This document shows positions 1 to 10,639 of a stretch of DNA of 64,000 bases, piece after piece. A program made the translations under genes and the position numbers. Source of the stretch: Desertibacillus haloalkaliphilus (GTDB lineage: Bacteria; Bacillota; Bacilli; Bacillales; KJ1-10-99); NCBI RefSeq assembly GCF_019039105.1, contig NZ_JAHPIV010000012.1, positions 115,920-179,919 of the forward strand, written 5' to 3'. Under the pieces are notes generated by a model. That model searched no databases. It was not told the DNA's origin and was given only the letters and a program-made list of their open reading frames with translations. Each line of letters opens with the position of its first letter. Positions within the stretch are counted from its first letter, which is position 1.

Positions 1-2
1 CA

Positions 3-566
3 GGCGTTGCTGTGTCAATGATGTTATCAGCTGTTACAAATTTCATTGTCATTTCAGCCCCAAGACAAGAAGGAATGCGTGATGCACTCTTTTGGATGAT
101 GGGGAGTTTAGCTGGAGCCAAATGGGATCAGTTACTCATACCGACGCTTGTTTTGTTATTCGTGTTTGCTTTTTTACTCTTACAATCACGTTCGCTTAAT
201 TTGTTATTAATGGGTGAAGAAACAGCGGCTACTCTAGGTATCAATGTGAATTTGTTTCGTAAAAGTCTAATTATATTGACAGCCTTATTAACAGGTGTCC
301 TCGTTGCGGTAAGTGGAGCAATCGGCTTCATCGGCTTAATGATTCCGCATATCGTTCGTTTGTTTGTGGGTTCTAATCATAAACATGTGATTCCTGTGAG
401 CGCGTGTGTAGGTGCGATCTTTTTAATTTGGGCTGATGTTTTTGCTAGGTTGGTTTTAGCCCCACAGGAACTTCCCATTGGGATTATAACAGCTTTGTGT
501 GGTGGACCATTTTTTATATGGTTACTACGGAGGAATTCTTATTCTTTTTCGGCAGGTGATAACTAA
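3..566 (+). CDS. FecCD-family ABC transporter permease, 5'-truncated
   Basis: This is the C-terminal 187 residues of an integral membrane permease of the FecCD/BtuC family, which imports Fe-siderophores, heme or cobalamin. The reading frame is open to the window edge, so the start lies upstream. Hydrophobic segments alternate with family signatures: GEETAATLGINV (the loop that contacts the ATPase) and the conserved GFIGLMIPHIVR stretch. It ends at the residue before the ATG of the ATPase gene (TAA directly followed by ATG), so the two are translationally coupled. The substrate cannot be told from this fragment. Confidence 0.9.
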   Translation, partial: GVAVSMMLSAVTNFIVISAPRQEGMRDALFWMMGSLAGAKWDQLLIPTLVLLFVFAFLLLQSRSLNLLLMGEETAATLGINVNLFRKSLIILTALLTGVLVAVSGAIGFIGLMIPHIVRLFVGSNHKHVIPVSACVGAIFLIWADVFARLVLAPQELPIGIITALCGGPFFIWLLRRNSYSFSAGDN

Positions 567-1373
567 ATGAATGTAGAGGTCACTAATGTATCTTCAAGCA
601 TTAATGATAGAGTAATTATTAAACAAATTACGATGAATGTTGAAGATGGACAGTTTGTCGGCGTAATTGGACCTAATGGAAGTGGGAAGTCAACGTTGTT
701 AAAAACGATCTATAGGGTACTTGCGCCAGATTCCGGTGTGATTACATTAAATGAAAAAAACATATATCAATTATCACAGAAACAAATAGCTAAACAGCTT
801 GCCGTTGTTCGACAGGAAAATGGTTCACAGTTTGACTTTACCGTCGAGGAAATTGTTTTTATGGGTAGAAACCCACATAAACGGTTATTTGAGTCAGATA
901 CAGCTAATGACGAAGAGATAGTCACTCAAGCCTTAGGTGATGTAGGGATGAAAGCGGGTCGCAAGCGACACTTTTCAACGTTATCAGGCGGTGAAAAACA
1001 ACGTGTTCTGATAGCGCGTGCTTTGGCTCAGCAAGCGAAGATACTTATTCTCGATGAGCCGACAAACCATCTTGATATTCATCACCAGTTGCAGCTGTTA
1101 GAGCTTGTGAAATCAGTTAATGTGACGGTTATAGCAGCATTGCATGACTTGAATTTAGCCGCTGCATATTGTGATCAGATTTTTATGTTAAGTGACGGAG
1201 AAATGATCGCTTCTGGCTCACCGGAAAACGTTTTAACTGAACAACTCCTAGCCGATGTTTTTCACGTTCAAACGGATGTACGTAGGCACCCATTGACAAA
1301 AAAACTACAAATTACGTTTTTGTCTCACCAAACGGCTGAAGAAGATTCGGGAAGTCAAGTTCTATCATTATAA
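567..1373 (+). CDS. ABC transporter ATP-binding protein (FecE/FhuC/BtuD type)
   Basis: Cytoplasmic ATPase that powers the adjacent FecCD permease; 268 residues, normal for the family. Walker A GPNGSGKST is at residues 35-43, the signature LSGGEKQR near residue 140, and Walker B ILILDEPTNHLD near residue 160, followed by the switch histidine in ALHDLN. It lies between permease and binding-protein genes, forming a complete permease-ATPase-lipoprotein importer. The last ~40 residues are a poorly conserved tail. Substrate is iron chelate, heme or corrinoid by family; sequence alone does not decide. Confidence 0.92.
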   Translation: MNVEVTNVSSSINDRVIIKQITMNVEDGQFVGVIGPNGSGKSTLLKTIYRVLAPDSGVITLNEKNIYQLSQKQIAKQLAVVRQENGSQFDFTVEEIVFMGRNPHKRLFESDTANDEEIVTQALGDVGMKAGRKRHFSTLSGGEKQRVLIARALAQQAKILILDEPTNHLDIHHQLQLLELVKSVNVTVIAALHDLNLAAAYCDQIFMLSDGEMIASGSPENVLTEQLLADVFHVQTDVRRHPLTKKLQITFLSHQTAEEDSGSQVLSL

Positions 1374-1400
1374 ATTACCATTTATGTGGAGGAGATAAGT

Positions 1401-2390
1401 TTGAAGAAAAAACACCCTTTACTACTGGTACTAACTTTGTTTAGTATGCTACTTATCGTCGGTTGCAGCTCAGCAAATGAAACGGTAGGAGAAGATCATA
1501 AACAAATAGGAAGTGAACATATTGAGGGTTCTACTATTGTAGAAATTGAAAACAACGGCAATGTGCTAACGTTTACCGAAGTTCCAGAACGAGCTGTGAC
1601 GCTTAATCAACATGTCACTGAAGTCATGTTAGCCCTCGGTCTCGAAGATCATATGGTAGGTATGGCATATTTAGATGATGAAATATTACCGAGATTTCAA
1701 GAAGCCTATCAACAAATTCCAATTCTCGCAGATCAGTATCCCTCACAAGAAGTGTTTTTGTCTGTAGAAGCAGATTTTGCTTATGCAGGCTGGGAAAGTG
1801 CTTTTCGTGAAGATAGCATTGGGACGGTTGAACAGTTAAATGAATTTGGGGTTCATGCCTACTTACATGAGTCATCAAGGATAGTAGGACCGACGTTTGA
1901 AGATGTTTATGAAGATATTCGAAATATCGGCCGTATTTTTCGAGTGGAAGACCGTGCTGACACATTAATTGCAGAGATGGACGAAGAGATCAACCAACTC
2001 CGTGAACGTATAGACGAGGAGGGAGAACCTCTACGTGTTTTTGTATATGATAGTGGCGAACAGGCACCATTTACGTCGGCGAGAAACTTCTTAAATACGT
2101 TAATTGAGGTTGCGGGTGCCAAAAATATTTTTAACGATGTTGAGAAGAACTGGGCAGAAGTCAGTTGGGAAGAAGTTGTTGATCGTGATCCAGAAGTGAT
2201 TGTCATCGTTGATTATGGTGAGACTACAGTCGATCAAAAAAGGGAACACCTCTTGCATCATCCTGCCTTAAAAGATGTGACGGCGATTAAAAATGAACAC
2301 TTTATCATTATTCCGTTATCAGCGGCTGCCGAAGGAATTCGCGCTCCAGCTGCACTAGAATTACTAGTTGATGGATTATATAACAATTAG
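1401..2390 (+). CDS. ABC transporter substrate-binding lipoprotein (TroA/BtuF fold)
   Basis: Extracellular binding protein of the importer encoded upstream. I place the start at TTG 1401, eight bases after GGAGGAGATAAG, giving MKKKHPLLLVLTLF and a lipobox LIVGC, so the mature protein begins with a lipid-modified Cys near residue 22. An in-frame GTG at 1386 has no ribosome binding site. The rest (329 residues) has the two-lobed periplasmic-binding layout joined by a long helix (about residues 160-195). It resembles iron-complex or corrinoid binding proteins. The ligand is not determined. Confidence 0.88.
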   Translation: MKKKHPLLLVLTLFSMLLIVGCSSANETVGEDHKQIGSEHIEGSTIVEIENNGNVLTFTEVPERAVTLNQHVTEVMLALGLEDHMVGMAYLDDEILPRFQEAYQQIPILADQYPSQEVFLSVEADFAYAGWESAFREDSIGTVEQLNEFGVHAYLHESSRIVGPTFEDVYEDIRNIGRIFRVEDRADTLIAEMDEEINQLRERIDEEGEPLRVFVYDSGEQAPFTSARNFLNTLIEVAGAKNIFNDVEKNWAEVSWEEVVDRDPEVIVIVDYGETTVDQKREHLLHHPALKDVTAIKNEHFIIIPLSAAAEGIRAPAALELLVDGLYNN

Positions 2391-2513
2391 TCCTATCACG
2401 TCGTTTGGTCTCAACGATCTCTACTATTAAAAACAAATCAGTTGTTTTGACGTTAGCATTCATATTAAACTAGAAACGACATCGTTTAATTGAATGAAAG
2501 TTGAGGAAAAGAG

Positions 2514-2843
2514 ATGAAGAAACTATTATTGATCAGTGTAATTATTGCTATTGTTATTGTTGCATTTTTTATTAAAATCACACCAACAGCGCCAGATCAA
2601 ACACGAATGATCATTGATCATACTCATCACGTTTATGTATCACCACCATGCTTTGATCAAGCAGAGCTGACGAATTATTTAGAGGAAACAACGTTAGAAA
2701 AGGCATTAGCGACAGGATATGAACCTGAATCTGCATGTACGGAGGCATCACTCGTCGGAGAACCTCGTTCAATCGCTATAGCCTTATTTGAGAAGGTTGG
2801 ATTGGTAGAGCCAAATTGGGGACGCGATGGCTCTTGGAATTAA
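2514..2843 (+). CDS. small membrane-anchored protein of unknown function
   Basis: 109 residues, ATG preceded by GAGGAAAAG. The N-terminus is one hydrophobic helix (residues 4-20) with no Cys lipobox, so the remainder is probably extracytoplasmic. That part holds a histidine-rich patch (DHTHHVYVSPPCF) and a second cysteine (ESACTEA), so a metal or disulfide role is possible but not shown. It follows the ABC importer by 120 bases in the same direction. I do not recognise the family. Confidence 0.65.
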   Translation: MKKLLLISVIIAIVIVAFFIKITPTAPDQTRMIIDHTHHVYVSPPCFDQAELTNYLEETTLEKALATGYEPESACTEASLVGEPRSIAIALFEKVGLVEPNWGRDGSWN

Positions 2844-2962
2844 TAAGAGGTGGTTGTCACCAAAAAGGTTGAGCGATTCTATTAGAATATTCGATGAAAC
2901 CATTGTTTCCTAATCTCCACTTTTTAAGTTAATCTATTTATTGGCATAAAAAAGTCGTGTAT

Positions 2963-2987
2963 AAGAGGGCAGGTTTCCTGCCCTCTT
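2963..2987 (-). terminator. perfect hairpin between 2843 and thiC, probably the thiC terminator
   Basis: An 11-bp perfect stem (AAGAGGGCAGG / CCTGCCCTCTT) with a 3-base loop. Read on the minus strand it is followed after about 9 bases by six T, which fits termination of thiC. On the plus strand no T-run follows closely. The rest of the 2844-3123 gap shows nothing else. Confidence 0.45.
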
Positions 2988-3123
2988 AAGCATGTTTAAG
3001 TTCTCTATTATCCTACCTGTCATCGGTTGGAGAGGATGAGGTTGTATGTGTGCCCCTTGAGTTGATAGGCATGAATTGTTCGCCATTTGTTTAATCCTGA
3101 TAATGAGGAATTGAGATCGTTAT

Positions 3124-4905
<1,782 letters not shown>

Positions 4906-5028
4906 CTAAAAATAGAATTTTACTCTCATGGTAGAAAGTGAACTCTAGTAGGAGGGTTATATTTACATTTTTGTAATAAAAAGTAAGGTATAATACGTAA
5001 ACCACTATTGTCATCATTACTTAAACGT

Positions 5029-5053
5029 AAAAAAGACCGCTAGCAAGCGGTCT
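5029..5053 (-). terminator. intrinsic terminator of the thiC TPP riboswitch
   Basis: On the minus strand AGACCGCT-tgct-AGCGGTCT forms an 8-bp stem followed at once by six T. It lies directly downstream of the TPP aptamer and upstream of thiC, the usual expression platform for transcription-terminating thi switches. Confidence 0.87.
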
Positions 5054-5086
5054 GATAGGCATACGTATCCATACATAGATAAATAT

Positions 5087-5180
5087 AATCCCTCCGCTAG
5101 CATTACCTAGTTCAGGTTCACCGGTCGACAACTCACTAGTTGTCCTCTCAGCTTGATTCGATCAAGCTCCCGTTTGTCTT
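5087..5180 (-). promoter_or_regulatory. TPP riboswitch (THI element) controlling thiC
   Basis: The minus strand carries the conserved aptamer blocks in order: CGGGAGC near 5171, CTGAGAGGAC (pyrimidine sensor, 5143-5152), GGTGAACCTGA (5115-5125) and GTAATGCTAGCGGAGGG (5092-5108). Thiamine pyrophosphate binding should favour the terminator at 5029-5053 and switch thiC off (established for the class). Confidence 0.95.
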
Positions 5181-5490
5181 TAGTTGTACAGTTGAATCAT
5201 ACTAAAGTTTATAACCATTTGCAACTAAAATTCGGAAAATTTAATTGGGCTTGTATGTTCTGACTAGTGTTTGATTTACAAGGTGATTTGTTACTATTTG
5301 CTAGTGAATGAGATTGATTAGGTAAAAATAAGCGTGATGCGGGTATCACTGTGGCTGATGAAACTATATCAAACTGTATGAAAGATAAAGCTGGCAGATT
5401 CGTTTTGCTTTACGTGTAAAGCTATGTTAAATTTAGAATTGTCAAAATGTTAGCGAACACAAAACAAACATTGGAGTTGGGAGAGAGAAG
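5181..5490. other. intergenic region between thiC leader and aspartokinase gene
   Basis: About 310 bases. It must hold the thiC promoter (minus) and the aspartokinase promoter (plus). I looked for a lysine riboswitch or T-box before the aspartokinase gene and found no conserved block of either. No open frame with a ribosome binding site was seen. Confidence 0.5.
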
Positions 5491-6861
5491 ATGAAGGTAG
5501 CTAAATTTGGTGGAACATCAGTAGCGAGTGCAGAACAAATTCGAAAAGTCGCATCAGTGATTACAGATGACCCAGAACGAAAAGTTATTGTCGTTTCAGC
5601 ACCGGGGAAGCGTAATGATGAAGATACAAAAGTAACGGACTTATTAATAAAACTAGGTGAAACCTATTTAAGCGAAGGCAGTGCAGATGCAGAGTTAGCA
5701 GCTGTTGTCGATCGTTATGAACAGATTGCAAAAGGCCTTGAACTGTCAAGTGAAATTATTGATACGATTGAAAGCGATCTTAAAGAGCGCTTAGCCGCTG
5801 ATACTTCAAATGAAGGTAAGTTTATGGATGCCATTAAGGCAAGCGGTGAGGATAACAATGCAAAATTAATCGCCTTTTATTTGGAGAGTAAGGGAATTGA
5901 AGCTCAATATGTGAACCCTAGGGATGCAGGTTTACTTGTAAGTGATGAGCCAGGGAATGCTCAAGTATTGCCGGAAGCCTATGAAAACTTATTCAAGCTT
6001 CGTGAGCGTCCAGGAGTTCTTGTCTTCCCAGGATTCTTTGGTTACTCACCAGAAGGAACGCTTGTCACGTTTCCACGTGGAGGCTCTGACATTACGGGTT
6101 CAATTGTTGCAGCAGGAATCAAGGCTGATTTGTATGAAAACTTTACAGATGTTGACTCGGTTTATGCAGCTAATCCGAAGGTTGTTGATGGTCCAGTTGA
6201 GATAAAACGGTTAACGTATCGTGAAATGCGTGAGCTTTCTTATGCAGGGTTCTCAGTATTCCATGATGAAGCGTTAATCCCAGCATTTAGAAATTCAATT
6301 CCTGTCTGTATTAAAAATACGAATAACCCACAAGCGCGGGGAACGATGATTATTGCAGAACGCGAATATATGTTAAACCCTGTTATTGGGATTGCCAGTG
6401 ATGACGGCTTCTCAACGATCTATGTGCGTAAATACTTAATGAACCGAGAAGTTGGGTTTGGACGTCGTTTGCTAGAAATTATTGAAGATGAAGGGATTTC
6501 GTATGAGCATATTCCTTCAGGTATTGACGATACATCTGTCATCCTTCGTCAAGATCAATTAACAGATGAAGCCGAACATCGTATCATTAACCGTATCAAT
6601 GATGAGTTAGAAGTTGATGATGTTTATATTGAAAAAGATTTCGCTATGATTATGATTGTTGGTGAAGGAATGCATAACACGAAAGGGATTTCAGCTCGTG
6701 CAACAACAGCACTAGCCAGAGCTGATGTTAATATTGAGATGATTAACCAAGGTTCATCCGAAGTAAGTTTAGTTTTTGGTGTCCATGAAAAAGATGCTGA
6801 TAATGCTGTTCGTGAGCTTTATGATGAATTCTTTGGCGAGGCGGATGAATCGCTGCAATAA
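5491..6861 (+). CDS. yclM: aspartokinase III (YclM/ThrD type)
   Basis: Phosphorylates aspartate at the entry of the lysine, threonine, methionine and diaminopimelate pathways. 456 residues, matching B. subtilis YclM in length and in long blocks: KFGGTSVAS at the N-terminus, SGEDNNAKL, FPRGGSDITGS and FTDVDSVYAANP in the kinase domain (to about residue 290), then two ACT regulatory domains including NIEMINQGSSEVS near the end. It is a single gene with its own terminator at 6873. The ACT domains imply amino-acid feedback. This class is usually threonine-sensitive (family knowledge). Confidence 0.94.
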   Translation: MKVAKFGGTSVASAEQIRKVASVITDDPERKVIVVSAPGKRNDEDTKVTDLLIKLGETYLSEGSADAELAAVVDRYEQIAKGLELSSEIIDTIESDLKERLAADTSNEGKFMDAIKASGEDNNAKLIAFYLESKGIEAQYVNPRDAGLLVSDEPGNAQVLPEAYENLFKLRERPGVLVFPGFFGYSPEGTLVTFPRGGSDITGSIVAAGIKADLYENFTDVDSVYAANPKVVDGPVEIKRLTYREMRELSYAGFSVFHDEALIPAFRNSIPVCIKNTNNPQARGTMIIAEREYMLNPVIGIASDDGFSTIYVRKYLMNREVGFGRRLLEIIEDEGISYEHIPSGIDDTSVILRQDQLTDEAEHRIINRINDELEVDDVYIEKDFAMIMIVGEGMHNTKGISARATTALARADVNIEMINQGSSEVSLVFGVHEKDADNAVRELYDEFFGEADESLQ

Positions 6862-6872
6862 GAATGAAAGTG

Positions 6873-6902
6873 CCCCGGGGAAGTGCTTCCTCGGGGTTTT
6901 TA
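6873..6902 (+). terminator. terminator of the aspartokinase gene
   Basis: CCCCGGGGAAG pairs with CTTCCTCGGGG (11 bp, one G-U), followed by TTTTTA. It lies 11 bases after the stop codon. Confidence 0.88.
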
Positions 6903-6921
6903 TAGATGGGGGAGATAGAGT

Positions 6922-7422
6922 GTGATGCGCTATCATTATTGTCCAAAGTGTGGTGGACGATTAAAGCTTAATGAGCAACTAGAGAAAAATAAACCGATCT
7001 GTGAGCAATGTCGGTTTGTGTTTTATCAGAATCCGATTGTTGGTGTAGCAGCCATTGTCATAAAAGATCAGCAGCTTTTACTCGGAAAACGAAACAGCAG
7101 CTATAAAGATAAATGGTGTATTCCTTGTGGGTATGTTGAATACGACGAGGATGTTTATGATGCGGTGCAGCGGGAATTTAATGAAGAAACTGGCTTACAA
7201 ATACAACCACGATCGGTCTATGATGTTCAATCAAATTTTCATAATCCAAAACAGCATACTGTTGGTATTTGGTTTTTGGCCGACGTCGTCGCTGGAACGT
7301 TAGCTGCTGGTGATGATCTTGATGACGTGGATTACTTTGATACGCACCGACTTCCTGAACTGGCATTTCCTACTGATCGGATGATTATTAATAAGCTTAA
7401 AGAGGGCCGGCTCATTCGATAA
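6922..7422 (+). CDS. NUDIX hydrolase with N-terminal zinc ribbon
   Basis: 166 residues. An N-terminal zinc ribbon (CPKCGG near residue 8 and CEQC near residue 28) precedes a NUDIX domain with a perfect Nudix box: G-x5-E-x7-REFNEETGL (GYVEYDEDVYDAVQREFNEE...). This architecture is shared with NADH pyrophosphatase-like and ADP-ribose/CoA-type hydrolases; the substrate is not fixed by the sequence. GTG 6922 is well spaced from GGGGGAG at 6908; ATG 6925 is the alternative. It converges on the sodium channel gene with a shared terminator. Confidence 0.88.
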   Translation: MMRYHYCPKCGGRLKLNEQLEKNKPICEQCRFVFYQNPIVGVAAIVIKDQQLLLGKRNSSYKDKWCIPCGYVEYDEDVYDAVQREFNEETGLQIQPRSVYDVQSNFHNPKQHTVGIWFLADVVAGTLAAGDDLDDVDYFDTHRLPELAFPTDRMIINKLKEGRLIR

Positions 7423-7433
7423 TTGATAGTAAA

Positions 7434-7478
7434 AAGCTGTCCTATAAGTGATAGATTACTTATAGAACAGCTTTTTTT
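7434..7478. terminator. bidirectional terminator between NUDIX and sodium-channel genes
   Basis: AAGCTGT-C-CTATAAGT pairs with ACTTATAG-A-ACAGCTT (15 bp, one mismatch). Seven T follow on the plus strand, and five A precede the stem, giving a U-run for the minus-strand transcript as well. Confidence 0.85.
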
Positions 7479-8328
7479 ATTGATCTTTTTTATTGTTTTG
7501 CATAATTAATTGCTTCAGCTCTCTAATTTCCTCTTTTAGTTCAGCTAATTCTTTTTTCGAATCATCTGCTGGATCTGGATCGTTAGTCGCTGCAATTTCC
7601 ACGTCATTGGCTTTTTCCACATTATTAACGATAACACCGATAAACAAGTTAAAGATAATAAACGTTCCAACGAGAATGAAGGAGACAAAGTATACCCATG
7701 ACCAAGTCACTTGTTCGAAAATTGGCCTCATGACTCCACTAGCCCACGATTCTAACGTAACAACTTGGAATAGTGTTAGTAATGATAACTGCAAGCTTCC
7801 AAAATAGTCAGGCGCAACATCTGCAAACAGCATCGTCCCTGTGACTGCAAAAATGTAAAAGATAATCCCCATGAGTAGCATAATATTACCTAGTGCGGGG
7901 ATGGTCATTAAGAGCGCATCAACGAGGCGACGTAACGAAGGGATAACTGAGATCGCACGTAAGACACGAAGCACACGCAAAATTCGTAGTACAGTGATGA
8001 AATGCGCACCGACAAAGATATGGCTGCTTGCGACAATAATCAAATCAAACCAGTTCCAACCGCTTTTAAAAAAGTCACGTGTAGGCCGAACTGCGGTTAA
8101 GCGTAAGGCAATTTCGACGGTGAAAATCCATAAAAGTGCGAGATCAGCATAATAAAACCATTGTTCGTATTGGTCATACAAGTTAGGGTAGGTTTCTAAA
8201 CCAACAATAATTGCATTAATGATAATTAAAATAATGATCGTTGTTGTAAATGCAGAGTGACCGACAATCGATTGAATATAGGATAAAAGTGAGTTTTTAG
8301 ATTTGGATTTATTGGCGCTTTGGTTCAT
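7477..8328 (-). CDS. NaChBac-type voltage-gated sodium channel
   Basis: A one-domain, six-helix channel subunit of 283 residues that forms homotetramers in the membrane. The S4 sensor shows arginines at every third position (VLRILRVLRVLRAISVIPS), and the pore loop carries the bacterial sodium selectivity filter TLESWAS. The following S6 (FIIFNLFIGVIVNNVEKA) and a C-terminal coiled coil (ELAELKEEIRELKQLI) match NaChBac of Bacillus halodurans (about 274 residues). I choose ATG 8328, which follows GGAGGGG; a TTG at 8349 is in frame but has no such site. In alkaliphiles the family supports Na+ re-entry for pH homeostasis and motility/chemotaxis (family knowledge). Confidence 0.95.
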   Translation of the reverse strand: MNQSANKSKSKNSLLSYIQSIVGHSAFTTTIIILIIINAIIVGLETYPNLYDQYEQWFYYADLALLWIFTVEIALRLTAVRPTRDFFKSGWNWFDLIIVASSHIFVGAHFITVLRILRVLRVLRAISVIPSLRRLVDALLMTIPALGNIMLLMGIIFYIFAVTGTMLFADVAPDYFGSLQLSLLTLFQVVTLESWASGVMRPIFEQVTWSWVYFVSFILVGTFIIFNLFIGVIVNNVEKANDVEIAATNDPDPADDSKKELAELKEEIRELKQLIMQNNKKDQ

Positions 8329-8499
8329 TGTTTGGCCCCTCCATAACAACTAAACTAGTATTTTCGAGTATTTGTAATATATTAACGATTAAAATGACAC
8401 TATTTTTCATTTTACTAAAAATCTATGAGTTTATAAAGGGGCGAGTTTCATACGTTTGTGTTTAACTATCGAATCATTAAGGTAACTATTATACTCTCT

Positions 8500-8538
8500 A
8501 AAAAACGCACGCCTCCTTGTTGTAAGGAAAGCGCGCGT
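8500..8538 (-). terminator. terminator of the proBAC operon
   Basis: On the minus strand ACGCGCGC...CCTT pairs with AAGG...GCGTGCGT, followed by TTTTTTA. It lies 14 bases past the proC stop. Confidence 0.8.
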
Positions 8539-8551
8539 GGGTTTGGTTCTA

Positions 8552-9382
8552 CTAGTTGCGGTTTGGTGGAATTCTACCAAGTTCTTTTGAGCGTGCCGCT
8601 GCGTCATGAATAGCTTTTGAGATTGCTTCTTGGAATTTATAGCTTTGTAAAGCAGTAAAACCAGCTTCGGTAGTCCCTCCTGGACTCATTACTTCTTTAT
8701 AAAGATCGGCGGTCGGTTTTGAAGTAGACTTCAGTCGCTCTGCTGCACCAAAAACAGTTTGAATAATGAGCGTTCTAGCATCCTGTTCGTCTAAACCTAG
8801 GTCTTTTGCCGTTTGTTCCATCGCTTCAACAAAGTAGTAAATATATGCAGGACCACTACCTGATAAGCCGGTAACTGCATCGAGTTGCTCTTCATCGACG
8901 ACGGTAACGGTTCCAATTGCTTCAAATAATTGCTTTGCAATTGTCATATGATCATCATTCGCATAAGCACCAGGTGCGAGTGCGGTAGCTGAGGCTCCCA
9001 CCTTAGCTGACGTATTTGGCATGACACGAACGACAGGTGCATGGTGACCTAGCCATGATGTTATATGGTCAGTAAGGGTGCCAGCTAAAACCGATAAAAA
9101 GAGTTGGTCCTCTGAGGTAAACTCTTTGATCGCTTCAAGTCCTTCTTGTGCATCTTTTGGCTTCATCGCTAACAGGATGAAATCGGCTTGTTTAAGTGCC
9201 TGATCTCTTGCAATGACCTGTACACCATACGTTTTGCGAAGTTGCTGTAAGCGCTGTTGGTCCGAGCGATTTGTGACATAGATCTGCTCGGGTAAAAGCA
9301 GTTTTTGCTTAATTAAGCCAGCGATAATAGATTCAGCCATTGAGCCTGCGCCAAGAAAGGTTATTTTCTTATTTTCTAGCAT
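8552..9382 (-). CDS. proC: pyrroline-5-carboxylate reductase
   Basis: Last step of proline synthesis, reducing pyrroline-5-carboxylate with NAD(P)H. 276 residues: N-terminal Rossmann motif FLGAGSMAESII (residues 9-20), then the C-terminal dimerisation domain with the signature SPGGTTEAGF and the catalytic-site region GLSGSGPAYIY. ATG has AGGAGGAAA upstream. It starts 9 bases after proA in the proBAC operon, so it is presumably under the same T-box. Confidence 0.96.
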   Translation of the reverse strand: MLENKKITFLGAGSMAESIIAGLIKQKLLLPEQIYVTNRSDQQRLQQLRKTYGVQVIARDQALKQADFILLAMKPKDAQEGLEAIKEFTSEDQLFLSVLAGTLTDHITSWLGHHAPVVRVMPNTSAKVGASATALAPGAYANDDHMTIAKQLFEAIGTVTVVDEEQLDAVTGLSGSGPAYIYYFVEAMEQTAKDLGLDEQDARTLIIQTVFGAAERLKSTSKPTADLYKEVMSPGGTTEAGFTALQSYKFQEAISKAIHDAAARSKELGRIPPNRN

Positions 9383-9391
9383 AATTTCCTC

Positions 9392-10639
9392 CTACTCTTT
9401 AATTTGTCCTGTGCCACGGACGATGTATTTTGTGGAGGTTAAGGCTGGTAGTCCCATTGGTCCGCGTGCATGTAATTTTTGAGTGCTGATACCGATTTCT
9501 GCTCCAAACCCAAACTCAAATCCATCTGTAAAGCGAGTGGATGCATTATGGTAAAGGGCAGCTGCATCAACGGCTTTAAAAAATTGCTCTACATGCTCAT
9601 TTGTTTCTGAGATGATCGCCTCAGAGTGTTTACTACCATACGTTTTAATATGTTCAATCGCTTCATCAACATCTCTGACGATCTTAATCGCAACTGTTAA
9701 GTCTAGAAATTCTTCCTCCCAGTCAGCTTCAGTCGCAAGTGTCAAACTTGAATCAAAGGCAAGGCCGGGCTCATTGACCCGAATCTCAACTTGTTTAGCT
9801 TTCAAGGCAGTTACGAGGTCATTGAAATGTTCTTTTGCCCATTGCTCGTGAATCAAGAACGTTTCAGCTGCGTTACATACCGATGGTCGCTGTGTTTTGG
9901 CATTAACCGCAATTTCTGTTGCCATTTCTTTTTGAGCCGTTGCGTCAATGTAGACATGGCAATTACCAACACCTGTTTCAAGCACTGGTACAGAAGCATT
10001 TTTGACAACGGATTGGATCAAGTTTGCACCACCGCGAGGGATGAGGACGTCTAGATATTCATTTAACTTAAACATTTCTGATGCCGTTTCGCGACTTGTA
10101 TCTTCTAATAGTTGAACGGACTCAGTCGGTAGATCGCTTTTTTCTAGAGCATGATGAATAACACGGACAATGGCTTTATTTGAATGAATCGCTGATGAGC
10201 TCCCGCGTAATAGGACAGCATTACCTGTCTTTAAACAAAGGCTTGATGCATCAACTGTAACATTAGGACGAGCTTCATAAATCATGCCAACGACACCTAA
10301 TGGGACTCTGATTTTATCGATTTGTAAGCCATTTGGGCGCTTCCATGCTTCGAGTTTTTCCCCGATAGGATCGTTAAGAGCAACGACTTGTCCAAGTGCT
10401 TCAGACATATCTTTAATGCGTGTTTCAGAAAGCTTTAAGCGGTCAAGCAGTGCATCGCTAAAGCCTCTTTCTCGACCGGCAACAATATCCTTTTCATTTT
10501 CAGTTAAAATATAGTCTGTTTCTTCAAGTAATTGTTTGGCAATGAATTCTAATGCCTGGTTCTTTTGGTCAGTTGAACTAATTGATAACGTTGCAGCAAC
10601 TTCTTGTGCACGACGTGCTTTTGTTATTAATTCACTCAT
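9392..10639 (-). CDS. proA: glutamate-5-semialdehyde dehydrogenase (gamma-glutamyl phosphate reductase)
   Basis: Second step of proline synthesis, reducing gamma-glutamyl phosphate. 415 residues of the aldehyde-dehydrogenase fold. The catalytic cysteine sits in [11 protein letters not shown], and [15 protein letters not shown] and [14 protein letters not shown] are diagnostic. ATG 10639 follows AAAGGAGAAGATG; a longer frame to 10672 would run into proB. ATG and the proB stop overlap as ATGA, showing translational coupling. Confidence 0.97.
   Translation of the reverse strand: MSELITKARRAQEVAATLSISSTDQKNQALEFIAKQLLEETDYILTENEKDIVAGRERGFSDALLDRLKLSETRIKDMSEALGQVVALNDPIGEKLEAWKRPNGLQIDKIRVPLGVVGMIYEARPNVTVDASSLCLKTGNAVLLRGSSSAIHSNKAIVRVIHHALEKSDLPTESVQLLEDTSRETASEMFKLNEYLDVLIPRGGANLIQSVVKNASVPVLETGVGNCHVYIDATAQKEMATEIAVNAKTQRPSVCNAAETFLIHEQWAKEHFNDLVTALKAKQVEIRVNEPGLAFDSSLTLATEADWEEEFLDLTVAIKIVRDVDEAIEHIKTYGSKHSEAIISETNEHVEQFFKAVDAAALYHNASTRFTDGFEFGFGAEIGISTQKLHARGPMGLPALTSTKYIVRGTGQIKE

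Noticed and set aside
5240..5490. Possible lysine riboswitch or T-box before the aspartokinase gene
   Set aside because: I looked for the conserved blocks of both classes and found none; a T-box GGTGGNACCGCG-like motif is absent.
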